A DNA stretch of 64,000 nt from Salinarimonas sp046292825 (GTDB lineage: Bacteria > Pseudomonadota > Alphaproteobacteria > Rhizobiales > Beijerinckiaceae): NCBI RefSeq assembly GCF_046292825.1, contig NZ_JBKBQG010000011.1, positions 37,406 to 101,405 on the forward strand, given 5' to 3'. The notes beneath the pieces were generated by a model, which was not told where the DNA came from, did not search any database, and saw only the letters and a program-made list of their open reading frames with translations. Numbering within the stretch: position 1 is the first letter of the stretch; each line of letters starts with the position of its first letter. The translations under genes and the position numbers were made by a program. Below are positions 50,026-59,020 of this stretch, piece by piece.

Positions 50026-51140
50026 GCGCGCCCGTCAGCCTGCCGCGCTGGGCGGACGTCGCGCTCGTGCCCGCGGTGAGCGTCGCGGCGGCCTTCCTCG
50101 TCGCGGGGATCGTCGTCCTGTTCATCGGCGAGGATCCGCTCACCGTCACGCGGGTCCTGATCTTCGGCAGCCTCGGGACGGGCGAGAGCCTCGGCTTCAC
50201 GCTGTTCTACGCGACGAACTTCATCTTCACCGGGCTCGCGGTGGCGGTGGCCTTCCATGCCGGGCTCTTCAACATCGGCGGCGAGGGGCAGGCGATGCTC
50301 GGCGGGATCGGGCTCGCCCTCGCGGTCCTGTTCCTGCCGCTGCCGGGCTTTCTCGTGATCCCGATCGGCGTTCTCGCCGCGGCCGCCTTCGGGGCGCTCT
50401 GGGCGGTGGTGCCGGGCTATCTGCAGGCCTATCGCGGCAGCCACATCGTCATCACGACGATCATGTTCAACTGGCTCGCGGCGATCCTGTCGGTCTATCT
50501 CCTCGTCAACCACCTGCGCCCGCCGGGCTCGATGAGCCCGGAGACGGTGCTCTTCCCGCGCGAGGCCTGGCTGCCGTCGATGCACGAGATCGGCGCGCTG
50601 TTCGGCCTCTCGCTGCCGCGCTCGCAGCTCAACGCCTCGCTCTTCATCGCGCTGATCTCGGCCTTCCTCGTCTGGCTCCTGATCTTCCGCTCGCGGCTCG
50701 GCTACGCGATCCGGACGGTGGGGGCGAACCCGACGGCCGCGGTCTATGCCGGCATCTCGCCGCAGCGGGTCACGGTGGTCGCGATGGCGATCTCGGGCGC
50801 GCTCGCCGCCGGGCTCGCGGTGAACGAGCTGATGGGCTTCCACAATCGGCTCATCCTCGAATTCACCTCCGGCTACGGCTTCGTCGGCATCGCGGTCGCG
50901 CTGATGGGGCGCGGGCATCCCGTCGGCATCATCCTCGCCTCGCTCCTGTTCGGCATGCTCTATCAGGGCGGCGCCGAGCTCGCGTTCGAGGTGCCGGCGA
51001 TCACGCGCGACATGATCGTGGTGATCGGCGGCGTCCTGATCCTGTTCGCGGGGGCGCTCGACGGGCTGTTCAAGCGCATCGTGCGGGCGGGCTTCCTCCT
51101 CGGCGCGCGGGTCGGCGCGCCGCAGACGAAGGAGGCCTGA
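50022..51140 (+). CDS. ABC transporter permease, nucleoside type, subunit 1
   Basis: 372 aa from the GTG at 50022 (VSAPVSLPRWADVAL). A longer in-frame reading from 49905 is unlikely because its extra 39 residues are not membrane-like. Inner-membrane permease of the BmpA/RfuC-type family, about 9-10 segments; conserved NIGGEGQAMLGG and GANPTAAVYAGIS near the cytoplasmic loop. Its partner is the next gene. The ATP-binding and lipoprotein-like binding-protein genes that usually precede it are absent. Followed by cdd, PNP, deoC and deoA, so nucleosides are the likely substrates. Confidence 0.9.
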   Translation: MSAPVSLPRWADVALVPAVSVAAAFLVAGIVVLFIGEDPLTVTRVLIFGSLGTGESLGFTLFYATNFIFTGLAVAVAFHAGLFNIGGEGQAMLGGIGLALAVLFLPLPGFLVIPIGVLAAAAFGALWAVVPGYLQAYRGSHIVITTIMFNWLAAILSVYLLVNHLRPPGSMSPETVLFPREAWLPSMHEIGALFGLSLPRSQLNASLFIALISAFLVWLLIFRSRLGYAIRTVGANPTAAVYAGISPQRVTVVAMAISGALAAGLAVNELMGFHNRLILEFTSGYGFVGIAVALMGRGHPVGIILASLLFGMLYQGGAELAFEVPAITRDMIVVIGGVLILFAGALDGLFKRIVRAGFLLGARVGAPQTKEA

Positions 51141-51143
51141 GCC

Positions 51144-52043
51144 ATGGAAGGCCTCCTTCCACTCCTCGATTCCTCCCTGCGGCTCTCGATCCCGCTGCTC
51201 TGCGCCTGCCTCGCGGGGCTCTGGTCGGAGCGCTCGGGCGTCGTGGACATCGGCCTCGAAGGCAAGCTCCTGATCGCGGCCTTCGCGGCCGCCACCGCGA
51301 GCTTCTCGACCGGCAACGCTTATGTGGGCCTCATCGCCGGCATCGGCGCCTCGACCCTGTTCGCGCTGATCCACGGCTTCGCCGCGATCTCGCAGCGGGG
51401 CAATCAGATCGTCTCGGGCGTGGCCATCAACATGCTGGCCGCGGGCCTCACGGCGGTGCTCGGAAACGCCTGGTACGGGCAGGGCGGGCGCACGCCCGCG
51501 CTCGAGGGGGATGCGCGCTTCACGCCGATCCTGTTCGGCCATTCCGTGCTCGTCTATCTCGCGCTCCTCCTCGTGCCGCTGACCTGGTTCGTGCTCGCCA
51601 AGACCCGCTTCGGCCTGCGGCTGCGCGCGGTCGGCGAGAAGCCGGCGGCGGTCGACACCGCGGGCATCTCGGTCACGGGGCTGCGCTACGTGGCGGTGAT
51701 GATCGCGGGCGTGTTCTGCGGCATCGGCGGCGCCTTCATCGGGACCGCGCTCTCGGCGGGCTTCCTGCCGGGAATGACGGCGGGCAAGGGCTTCATCGCG
51801 CTCGCCGCGCTGATCTTCGCCAAGTGGCGGGCCTGGCCCGCGCTCGGCGCCTGCCTCCTGTTCGGCTTCCTCGAGGCGCTCGGCATCCGTCTGCAGGGCG
51901 CCGTGATTCCGGGCGTCGGCGAGGTGCCGGTCCAGGCGATCCAGGCGCTGCCCTACGTGATGACGGTCGTCATCCTCGCGGGCTTCGTCGGCCGCGCCAT
52001 CCCCCCGCGCGCGGCGGGCGTGCCCTACGTGAAGGAGCGATGA
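51144..52043 (+). CDS. ABC transporter permease, nucleoside type, subunit 2
   Basis: 299 aa, 3 bp after subunit 1. About 8 membrane segments; conserved ERSGVVDIGLEGKLLIAAF at the start of the family domain and LRLRAVGEKPAAVDTAGISV in the coupling loop. Pairs with subunit 1 to make the membrane channel. No ATPase subunit is encoded in the window, so it must come from elsewhere in the genome or the transporter is incomplete. Confidence 0.9.
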   Translation: MEGLLPLLDSSLRLSIPLLCACLAGLWSERSGVVDIGLEGKLLIAAFAAATASFSTGNAYVGLIAGIGASTLFALIHGFAAISQRGNQIVSGVAINMLAAGLTAVLGNAWYGQGGRTPALEGDARFTPILFGHSVLVYLALLLVPLTWFVLAKTRFGLRLRAVGEKPAAVDTAGISVTGLRYVAVMIAGVFCGIGGAFIGTALSAGFLPGMTAGKGFIALAALIFAKWRAWPALGACLLFGFLEALGIRLQGAVIPGVGEVPVQAIQALPYVMTVVILAGFVGRAIPPRAAGVPYVKER

Positions 52044-52044
52044 G

Positions 52045-52467
52045 GTGCAAGGACGGGTCGCATTGGACGAGCTCTTCGAGGCGGCATCGGCCGCGATGGC
52101 CCGCGCCTACGCGCCCTATTCGCGCTTCCCCGTCGGCGCCGCGATCCGCGACGAGGCGGGGCGCGTGCATGCCGGCTGCAACGTCGAGAACGCCGCCTAT
52201 CCGGTGGGCGCCTGCGCGGAGGCGGGGGCGATCTCGCGGATGATCTGCGAGGGCGGCACGCGCATTGCCGAGATGCTGGTGATCGGGCAGGGGGCGGTGC
52301 TCTGCACGCCCTGCGGCGGCTGTCGGCAGCGCATTCGCGAATTCGCCGCGCCCGGCGTCGCGATCCACATCGCCGGCCCCGAGGGCGTGCGCCGCACCTT
52401 CACCCTCGACGAGCTCCTGCCCGCCTCCTTCGGCCCCGACAATCTCGACGGCGGAACCCCGCGATGA
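52045..52467 (+). CDS. cdd: Cytidine deaminase
   Basis: 140 aa, GTG start one base after the permease stop. Converts cytidine and deoxycytidine to uridine and deoxyuridine. Zinc site: CNVENAAYPVGACAEAGAI (catalytic Cys-Ala-Glu) and TPCGGCRQRIREF (two Cys). Short homotetrameric class by length. The stop overlaps the next start by 4 bp (ATGA). Confidence 0.95.
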   Translation: MQGRVALDELFEAASAAMARAYAPYSRFPVGAAIRDEAGRVHAGCNVENAAYPVGACAEAGAISRMICEGGTRIAEMLVIGQGAVLCTPCGGCRQRIREFAAPGVAIHIAGPEGVRRTFTLDELLPASFGPDNLDGGTPR

Positions 52468-53291
52468 CCGACAGCCCCGATTATCCGACCCGCATCGCCC
52501 ACGCGCTCGACGCCATCCGCGCCGGGGGCATCGAGGGGCCCTTCGCGCTCGCGATCGTGCTCGGCACCGGGCTCGGCCCGCTCGCGGACGCGCTCGAGGA
52601 CGCGGTCGCGATCCGCTTCTCCGAGATCCCGCATTTCCCGAGAAGCGGCGTCTCCGGCCATGCCGGGCGGCTCGTCGCGGGATCGCTCGAGGGCAAGCGC
52701 GTGCTCGCGCTGCAGGGGAGGGCGCATTTCTACGAGCACGGCGACCCGGCGGTGATGCGCGTCGCGATCGGCGCCATCGCGGGATTGGGCGCGCCGCCGC
52801 TCCTCCTCACCAACGCCGCGGGCTCCACGCGCGCCGAGATCCGCCCCGGCCGCCTCGTCGCGATCGCCGACCACATCGCCCTCTTCTGCCCGAACCCGCT
52901 CGTGGGGGAGGCCGACGAGCGCCGCTTCGTGCCGATGACCGACGCCTACGACGAAGCCCTGCGCGCCCGCCTCGCCGCCGCGGCGGAAGAGATCGGCGTG
53001 CCCTTCGGCGAGGGCGTCTACATGTGGTGCTCGGGCCCCTCCTTCGAGACGCCGGCCGAGATCCGGCTCGCGCAGGCGGTCGGCGCCGATCTCGTGGGCA
53101 TGTCGACGGTACCCGAGGTGATCCTCGCGCGTTATCACGGGCTCGCCGTCGCCGGCATCTCGACGGTGACGAACCTCGCCGCCGGCATCGAGGGCGCCAA
53201 TCCGAGCCATGCCGAGACGAAGGAGGTCGGCGCGCATGCCAGCGCCGATCTGCAGCGCCTGGTACGCGCCTTCGTCGCGAAACTCGATTAG
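52464..53291 (+). CDS. punA: Purine nucleoside phosphorylase, class I trimeric type
   Basis: 275 aa. Phosphorolysis of purine (deoxy)nucleosides. Motifs: phosphate loop LGTGLGPLADAL, GRAHFYEHG, TNAAGS and the purine-site segment CSGPSFETPAEI with VGMSTVPEVI. The trimeric class (PunA/XapA) is indicated by length and SFETPAE. Overlaps cdd by 4 bp and precedes deoC. The symbol is by family; substrate range is not proven. Confidence 0.92.
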   Translation: MTDSPDYPTRIAHALDAIRAGGIEGPFALAIVLGTGLGPLADALEDAVAIRFSEIPHFPRSGVSGHAGRLVAGSLEGKRVLALQGRAHFYEHGDPAVMRVAIGAIAGLGAPPLLLTNAAGSTRAEIRPGRLVAIADHIALFCPNPLVGEADERRFVPMTDAYDEALRARLAAAAEEIGVPFGEGVYMWCSGPSFETPAEIRLAQAVGADLVGMSTVPEVILARYHGLAVAGISTVTNLAAGIEGANPSHAETKEVGAHASADLQRLVRAFVAKLD

Positions 53292-53300
53292 GGTCTGCCC

Positions 53301-54140
53301 ATGACCGATTCCGGAAACCGTGACGTCCCCGCCCGCACCGAGCCCGAGGCCGAGCTCGCCCGCCGGCTCGTGGCGCATCTCGACCTCACCAATCTCGACG
53401 AGACCTGCACCGAGAGCGCGGTGGAGGCGCTCTGCATGAAGGCTCTGGGCGGCGAGGGCGTGCCGCCGGTCGCGGCCGTTTGCATCTGGCCGGCCTTCGT
53501 GAAGATCGCCGCGCGCAGGCTCTCGGGCTTCCCCGTCAAGGTCGCGACCGTCGTCAATTTCCCCTCGGGCGCCGAGAACGTGGAGCGCGTGGTCGAGGCG
53601 GCGGCGGAGGCGGTGCGCGACGGCGCCGACGAGATCGATCTCGTGATGCCCTACGCCGCCTGCCTCGCCGGAGACGAGGCCGCCGCGCGCGCCATGATCG
53701 AGGCGGTGCGCGAGCGGCTCGACGGCGAGGCGCGTCTCAAGGTGATCCTCGAGACCGGCGCGCTCGGCTCGGACGCGGCGATCGCCCGCGCGAGCCGGCT
53801 CGCGATCGAGGCCGGCGCCGATTTCATCAAGACCTCGACGGGCAAGATCCCGGTCTCGGCGACGCCGCAGGCCGCCCGTCTCATGCTCGATGCGATCCGC
53901 GAGAGCACGCGCCCCGTCGGACTGAAGCCCTCCGGCGGCATCCGCACGCTCGAGGACGCGCGCACCTATCTCGCGCTCGCCGAGGAGGTGATGGGCGCCG
54001 ATTGGCCGACGCCCGACACGTTCCGCATCGGCGCGAGCGGGCTGCACGCCGCCCTCGTCGCGGCGATCGCCGGCGAGGCGGCGTCCGCGCCCTCCCGCGC
54101 CGCGTCCGCCCCGCAATCCCCCGAAGGCGGGAGCTATTGA
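53301..54140 (+). CDS. deoC: Deoxyribose-phosphate aldolase
   Basis: 279 aa. Cleaves 2-deoxyribose-5-phosphate to acetaldehyde and glyceraldehyde-3-phosphate. Class I Schiff-base aldolase: DEIDLVMPYA, LKVILETG (Lys proton relay), and the Schiff-base Lys in ADFIKTSTGK, then KPSGGIRT. An N-terminal extension of about 25 residues and an Ala/Ser-rich tail make it slightly longer than E. coli DeoC. Between PNP and deoA in the salvage operon. Confidence 0.94.
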   Translation: MTDSGNRDVPARTEPEAELARRLVAHLDLTNLDETCTESAVEALCMKALGGEGVPPVAAVCIWPAFVKIAARRLSGFPVKVATVVNFPSGAENVERVVEAAAEAVRDGADEIDLVMPYAACLAGDEAAARAMIEAVRERLDGEARLKVILETGALGSDAAIARASRLAIEAGADFIKTSTGKIPVSATPQAARLMLDAIRESTRPVGLKPSGGIRTLEDARTYLALAEEVMGADWPTPDTFRIGASGLHAALVAAIAGEAASAPSRAASAPQSPEGGSY

Positions 54141-54141
54141 G

Positions 54142-55464
54142 ATGACGACGCCGATCCTTCCCCAGGAGATCATCCGCAAGAAACGCGACGGCGGGCGCCT
54201 CGCCGATGCCGAGATCGAGGCGATGATCGAGGGCCTCACCGCGGGCCGGGTCGGCGAGGGCCAGGCGGCCGCCTTCGCGATGGCGATCTTCTTCCGGGGC
54301 CTCGCGGTCGAGGAGCGCGTCGCGCTCACCCGCGCGATGATGCGCTCGGGCGCGGTCCTGACCTGGGACCTGCCCGGCCCCGTGCTCGACAAGCATTCGA
54401 CCGGTGGCGTCGGCGATTGCGTCTCGCTCGCGCTCGGACCGCTGGTCGCGGCCTGCGGCGGCTACGTGCCGATGATCTCCGGGCGCGGCCTCGGGCACAC
54501 CGGCGGGACGCTCGACAAGCTCGATTCGATCCCCGGCTACACGACCCAGCCGGACATCGACACCTTCCGTAAGGTCACGCGCGAGACCGGCTGCGCCATC
54601 ATCGGCCAGACCGCCGATCTCGCGCCCGCCGACAAGCGCCTCTACGCGATCCGCGACGTGACCGGCACGGTCGAATCGCTCGACCTGATCACCGCCTCGA
54701 TCCTCTCGAAGAAGCTCGCCGCCGGGCTCCAGGGCCTCGCGATGGACGTCAAGGTGGGCTCCGGCGCCTTCATGAGCCGGGCGGAGGACGCGCGCGCGCT
54801 CGCCGAGAGCCTCGTCCTCGTCGCGAACGGGGCGGGCCTGCCGACGAACGCGCTCGTCACCGACATGGACGAGCCCCTCGCGAGCGCCGCCGGCAACGCC
54901 GTCGAGGTCGCCTATTCGATCGATTATCTCACGGGCGCGCGCCGCGAGGAGCGCTTCCACGCGGTGACGATCGCGCTCGCCGCGGAGATGCTGGTGCTCG
55001 GGCGCCTCGCCGACACGCGCGAGGCCGGTGCCGTGATGGCCGAGGAGGCGATCGCGTCGGGGCGGGCGGCGGAATGCTTCGCGCGCATGGTCGCGGCGCT
55101 CGGCGGTCCCGCCGACATCCTGGAGCGCGCAGCCGACCATCTGCCCCGCGCGGGCGTCGTCCGCGCCGTCCATGCGGAGGGGGCGGGCGTGGTGACGGGG
55201 ATCGCGACGCGCGACGTCGGCGTGGCGGTCGTCGCGCTCGGCGGCGGGCGCACCCGGGCGGAGGACGCGATCGACCATTCGGTCGGCCTCGTCGACCTCG
55301 CCGGCATCGGCGCGCGCGTCGATGCCGAGCGCCCGCTCGCCATCGTCCATGCCCGCGACGAGGCGGGCGCGGACGCGGCCGCGGCGGCCCTGCGCGCCGC
55401 CTACCGGATCGGGGAGGCGGCACCCGCGCCCCGGCCCGTGATCCACGATCGCCTGGAGGGGTGA
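54142..55464 (+). CDS. deoA: Thymidine phosphorylase
   Basis: 440 aa, the standard length. Converts thymidine to thymine and deoxyribose-1-phosphate. Signature: DKHSTGGVGDCVSLAL (phosphate site) and SGRGLGHTGGTLDKLDSIPG; ASILSKKLAAGL and VKVGSGAFM follow. It starts one base after the deoC stop; the next gene starts 2 bp after its own stop. Completes the deoxynucleoside catabolic set. Confidence 0.96.
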   Translation: MTTPILPQEIIRKKRDGGRLADAEIEAMIEGLTAGRVGEGQAAAFAMAIFFRGLAVEERVALTRAMMRSGAVLTWDLPGPVLDKHSTGGVGDCVSLALGPLVAACGGYVPMISGRGLGHTGGTLDKLDSIPGYTTQPDIDTFRKVTRETGCAIIGQTADLAPADKRLYAIRDVTGTVESLDLITASILSKKLAAGLQGLAMDVKVGSGAFMSRAEDARALAESLVLVANGAGLPTNALVTDMDEPLASAAGNAVEVAYSIDYLTGARREERFHAVTIALAAEMLVLGRLADTREAGAVMAEEAIASGRAAECFARMVAALGGPADILERAADHLPRAGVVRAVHAEGAGVVTGIATRDVGVAVVALGGGRTRAEDAIDHSVGLVDLAGIGARVDAERPLAIVHARDEAGADAAAAALRAAYRIGEAAPAPRPVIHDRLEG

Positions 55465-55466
55465 CC

Positions 55467-56411
55467 ATGACCGTGCTCGTCGCGATCTCCGGTTGGGAGG
55501 TGGACGATTGGGTGGCGCGCCTGTCGAAGCTCTTGCCGGACCGCAAGGTGGTCGCGCTCGGCGAGCCCTTCGACCGGCGCGACGTGCATTACGTCGTCAC
55601 CTGGAAGCACCCGCCCGGCGCCCTCGCCGGCCTGCCGAACCTCGCCGCGATCTTCTCGCTGGGTGCTGGCGTCGACCACATCATGTCCGACCCGCGCCTG
55701 CCGGACGTTCCGGTCGCACGCGTGGTCGATCCGGACCTGACGAACCGCATGAGCGAGTACGTCGTCCTGCACGCGCTCGCGCATCTGCGCCAATTGCCGC
55801 GCTATCTCGGCCAGCAGGCCGCGCGCGTCTGGGAGGACGACCGCTTCCAGCCGGCGGCGGGGGACGTCCGCGTCGGCGTGATGGGGCTTGGCGTGCTCGG
55901 CGAGGACGCCGCGCGCAAGCTGTCCACGATGGGCTTTCGCGTCGCGGGCTGGTCGCGGCGGCGTAAGGAGATCGCCGGGCTCGAGACCTATGCCGGCGCG
56001 GAGGCCCTGTTCGCCTTCCTCGCGCGCACCGACATCCTGGTGTCGCTCCTGCCGCTGACGCCGGACACGCGCGGCCTCATCGACCGCACGCTGCTCGCGG
56101 GGCTCGCGAAGGACGGCCCGCTCGGCGGCCCCGTCCTGATCAATGCCGGCCGCGGCGGCCTCCAGGTCGAGGCCGACATCCTCGCCGCGCTCGAGGACGG
56201 CACCTTGAAGGCGGCGAGCCTCGACGTCTTCGAGACCGAGCCGCTCCCCCCCGACAGCCCGCTCTGGACCCACCCGCGCGTCATCGTCACCCCCCACAAC
56301 GCGGCCATGAGCCACCCGGATGCGATCGGCAGGCTGATCGCGGAGCAGATCCGGGCTTACGAGGAGCGGGGGGAGTTGGCGAACGTGGTGGACCCGGCGG
56401 TGGGGTATTGA
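55467..56411 (+). CDS. D-2-hydroxyacid dehydrogenase, GhrA-like
   Basis: 314 aa from MTVLVAISGW (ATG 55467). NAD(P)H-dependent reductase of glyoxylate/hydroxypyruvate-type substrates. Motifs: Rossmann loop GVMGLGVLGEDAARKL, catalytic Arg in INAGRGGLQ, Glu in DVFETEPLPP and His in VTPHNAAMS. It is nearest to GhrA by length and pattern. It follows deoA by 2 bp and is the last clear gene of the operon; its role in nucleoside catabolism is unclear, perhaps detoxifying a two- or three-carbon product. Confidence 0.9.
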   Translation: MTVLVAISGWEVDDWVARLSKLLPDRKVVALGEPFDRRDVHYVVTWKHPPGALAGLPNLAAIFSLGAGVDHIMSDPRLPDVPVARVVDPDLTNRMSEYVVLHALAHLRQLPRYLGQQAARVWEDDRFQPAAGDVRVGVMGLGVLGEDAARKLSTMGFRVAGWSRRRKEIAGLETYAGAEALFAFLARTDILVSLLPLTPDTRGLIDRTLLAGLAKDGPLGGPVLINAGRGGLQVEADILAALEDGTLKAASLDVFETEPLPPDSPLWTHPRVIVTPHNAAMSHPDAIGRLIAEQIRAYEERGELANVVDPAVGY

Positions 56412-56474
56412 GTAGGGTGCCGCAATCGCGCCGGGCTCGCGGTGGCGGGCGGCCGCAGATGTGGGAGTGACGAG

Positions 56475-57806
56475 GTGGACCCGCTCTGGTCTCTCGAAGT
56501 CGAAGGTTTCGGCCGCATCGCCCACGCCCGCATCGAGCAGGCGCCGCTGATCGTGCTCGTGGGAAAGAACAACAGCGGGAAGAGCTATATGGCTTCGCTG
56601 TTGTGGGGGTTGATGAATATCCCTTCATCAGCACGAGCCGCGGCGCGGCGCACCCAGGCGCTCGAATGGATTTTAGCTGATTTGCAGAAGGTCCGGACAA
56701 GTCGTGGGTCTGTGCATCATGCAGTTTCTCAGTCTGATTCCGAACACATCTCCGGTTCTCTCAATCGAATTATTGAGGATCCTGCGTTCATTGCAGAGAT
56801 ATTTTCAGACGATCAATTAGTCGCAAAAAAGATAGTGGTGAAGATCAAAAGAATGGCCTTTAAGCAGATTGGCATATCTTCATCGGAATATGGCGATTCC
56901 TACATATCCTTCGACGGCGCCCCGTTCCTCCAGGGCGACAAACTTTCGTTTTCATTGGGATCTGGAATAGAATCAGGGGAAGAGTCTCACTTCGCGCAGA
57001 TGATTAGTGATTTCGTTGTTCATAAGGCTCTTGGTCTTGCGGGCTGGCCAATGCTCTTTAGGCCGATCTACCTACCTGCGGCGAGAACCGGCATTCTGAT
57101 GTCTTTGAAATCTTTGATGTCGTCGCTTGTAGACAATATGCGCCCGCTTCACAATCCCCAGAATATACGATTTACGCTTCCAGCGGTACAATTTCTTCAA
57201 ATGATGGTAATGGCGGAAGAAGACAAGCGATCGGAATCCCGTGAAATCGCCGAACATCTAGAGAGTTCGGTTTTGGCCGGACGTGTTCGCTCAAAAATAG
57301 ATGGATTGGGAGGGGTAGCCTACAAGCCGAGGAATACGGACCGGGAGCTCCCTTTATTTTTGAGTTCATCGATGGTCGCGGAACTCGCGCCGTTCTTAAT
57401 CTTGTTGCGGTCGCACTTTAAGATGTCGGCATTTATCATCGAAGAACCCGAAGCCCACCTCCACCTCTCCGCCCAGCGGGAGATGGCGCGTGCGCTCGTC
57501 AAGATCGTCAATCTCGGCATTCCCGTCGTCATCACGACGCACAGCGACACCTTCGTGCAACAGATCAACCTCCTCATGCATCTGCACGGGCACAAGCGCC
57601 GCGACGAGCTGATGGCGAAGTTCGGCTACGAGGCGAACGAGACCCTCGATCCGGAAAAGGCGCGCGCTTACGAGTTCGTCGACGACGGGAGCGGGCGTAC
57701 CGTCGCGAGAGAGCTGACGAAGGAAGAAGAGGGCTTCGTCGTGCCGTCGCTGAACGAGACGCTCGCCGATCTGGCGAAAGAGCTCTACGAATTCGACAAG
57801 TCGTGA
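56475..57806 (+). CDS. AAA/ABC-type ATPase of OLD-like defence class
   Basis: 443 aa from GTG 56475 (GGGAG 6 nt upstream; an earlier GTG at 56442 is less likely). Walker A GKNNSGKS is at residues 30-37. A long middle region of visibly lower GC follows (about 100-290) with RPIYLPAAR (197-204), typical of AAA15/21-like ATPases. The ABC-type signature LSSSM (296-300), Walker B AFIIEEPEAHLH with Glu324, and the H-loop TTHSD with His356 complete the site. No TOPRIM domain is present; the C-terminus is short and charged. Followed 9 bp later by a small unknown gene. Such pairs are common in anti-phage systems. Confidence 0.85.
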   Translation: MDPLWSLEVEGFGRIAHARIEQAPLIVLVGKNNSGKSYMASLLWGLMNIPSSARAAARRTQALEWILADLQKVRTSRGSVHHAVSQSDSEHISGSLNRIIEDPAFIAEIFSDDQLVAKKIVVKIKRMAFKQIGISSSEYGDSYISFDGAPFLQGDKLSFSLGSGIESGEESHFAQMISDFVVHKALGLAGWPMLFRPIYLPAARTGILMSLKSLMSSLVDNMRPLHNPQNIRFTLPAVQFLQMMVMAEEDKRSESREIAEHLESSVLAGRVRSKIDGLGGVAYKPRNTDRELPLFLSSSMVAELAPFLILLRSHFKMSAFIIEEPEAHLHLSAQREMARALVKIVNLGIPVVITTHSDTFVQQINLLMHLHGHKRRDELMAKFGYEANETLDPEKARAYEFVDDGSGRTVARELTKEEEGFVVPSLNETLADLAKELYEFDKS

Positions 57807-57815
57807 GGCCCCGCG

Positions 57816-58400
57816 ATGCTCGCAGTATTCCACTCGAATCGTGCCTCGCGTCTCAACCCTGACTACATAACCCTGTGCAATGGGCAGGCCCAGATCAGCG
57901 AAAAGGCGGCCGCAGGGGCGGGGACGCTGAGCGTCGCCCTGCAAACCGATGCGCTTCTGCTGATCGGTCGCGAGAAGAAAGGGCAGATCGCTTGGCTGAA
58001 GGGGAAGAGCTGCGCCGATGCGGCTCTGCTTACGATCTGCCCCCGCGGAACGACGATCCACGTCTTCGAAATGAAGAAGACCGTCAGCGTCGGTGATCTC
58101 GAGTCGATCCTGCTTCAGATCGAAGGCATGGTTCAGAACGTATACGCGCTGATCGGCGTCCTCGGCCTCCCATCCGCGACGCACGTGTGTATCTATCTGG
58201 CGCTTCAAACCGAGAAGATTTCCCCGGCCGGCAACCCTTCGCTGATCGGGTTCAAGGGACAATTGGGCAAGCCGCCCACCAAACGCGAGCGCCTCCTCGC
58301 CGAGCTCCTCGACAACCGAATGACCATCCTCGATCTCGGCCCCGTCCCAGTCACCATCATCCAGCGCGACCAAGCCGGCAACGCCGCCCACACCCTCTAA
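57816..58400 (+). CDS. Unknown partner of the AAA ATPase, possible nuclease-like fold
   Basis: 194 aa, ATG start 9 bp after the ATPase stop, so one operon. Not recognised. Alternating hydrophobic strands (ALLLIG, QIAWLKG, IHVFEMKKT, THVCIYLAL, VPVTIIQ) suggest an alpha/beta protein; EMK at residues 85-87 at the end of a strand resembles the ExK of PD-(D/E)xK nucleases, but the preceding Asp is not certain. A helix (DLESILLQIEGMVQNVYALIG) follows. Its end overlaps the convergent YbaK-like gene by 4 bp. Likely the effector or partner of the ATPase. Confidence 0.65.
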   Translation: MLAVFHSNRASRLNPDYITLCNGQAQISEKAAAGAGTLSVALQTDALLLIGREKKGQIAWLKGKSCADAALLTICPRGTTIHVFEMKKTVSVGDLESILLQIEGMVQNVYALIGVLGLPSATHVCIYLALQTEKISPAGNPSLIGFKGQLGKPPTKRERLLAELLDNRMTILDLGPVPVTIIQRDQAGNAAHTL

Positions 58401-58867
58401 CCCTCCCCCTCCCGACACACGTCCACCCACACCGCCCCCGTCAATTCCGCCATCCGCTCCGGCGCAATCCGCACGGCCGCGTCGATGGCGCCGGCGGCGG
58501 GGATGACCTCGTCGAAGGCGCGCAAGCTGACGTCGCAATAGATGTCCAACGGGCGCGCGAGGCCGAAGGGGCAGACGCCGCCGACGGGGTGGCCGGTCAG
58601 CGCGGCGACCTCGTCGGGGGGCAGCATCTTGCCTTTCGCGCCGAACGCGTCCTTCAGCTTGCGATTGTCGAGCCGCGCATCGCCGCGCGCGACGATCAGC
58701 ACCACGCGCTCTCCGAAGGCGAGAGCGAGCGTCTTGGCGATCTGCGCGGGGGCGACGCCGTGCGCCGCGGCCGCCTGGGCGACGGTCGCGCTCGGCTCGG
58801 GGGTGACGATCACGGCGATGTCGGGGGCTTCCCGTGCGAAGAAGGCGCGCACGCTGTCGAGGCTCAT
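58397..58867 (-). CDS. YbaK/ProX-domain aminoacyl-tRNA deacylase-like protein
   Basis: 156 aa from MSLDSVRAFF. Small single-domain protein of the YbaK/INS family that hydrolyses mischarged tRNA (for example Cys- or Ala-tRNA-Pro). Conserved features: QIAKTLAL, the lysine region RKLKDAFGAKGKML, GHPVGGVCPFGL and the final GAIDAAVRIAPERMAEL. A longer reading to 59455 is a shadow over hsp20. Substrate tRNA not determined. The stop overlaps the convergent partner gene's stop. Confidence 0.9.
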   Translation of the reverse strand: MSLDSVRAFFAREAPDIAVIVTPEPSATVAQAAAAHGVAPAQIAKTLALAFGERVVLIVARGDARLDNRKLKDAFGAKGKMLPPDEVAALTGHPVGGVCPFGLARPLDIYCDVSLRAFDEVIPAAGAIDAAVRIAPERMAELTGAVWVDVCREGEG

Positions 58868-59020
58868 CGGGTCCTGTGCTCCACCGGTTCTCGGTCGCAG
58901 GCGAGGGGACGCCACGGCCGCGTTGACGATTCGCAATGCGGCGGGCGGGGGCGAGCCTATCCTCCGGGCCCGCCGCCGTCTCGCTCGGCGCGCGCGCAAC
59001 CGCATTCGAGGAGGTGCACC

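Noticed and set aside
48435..51542. 1035-codon minus-strand frame including peptide deformylase
   Set aside because: Only the last 188 codons (from 49001) are real; the upstream part is antisense to two permeases and sfsA is in another frame.
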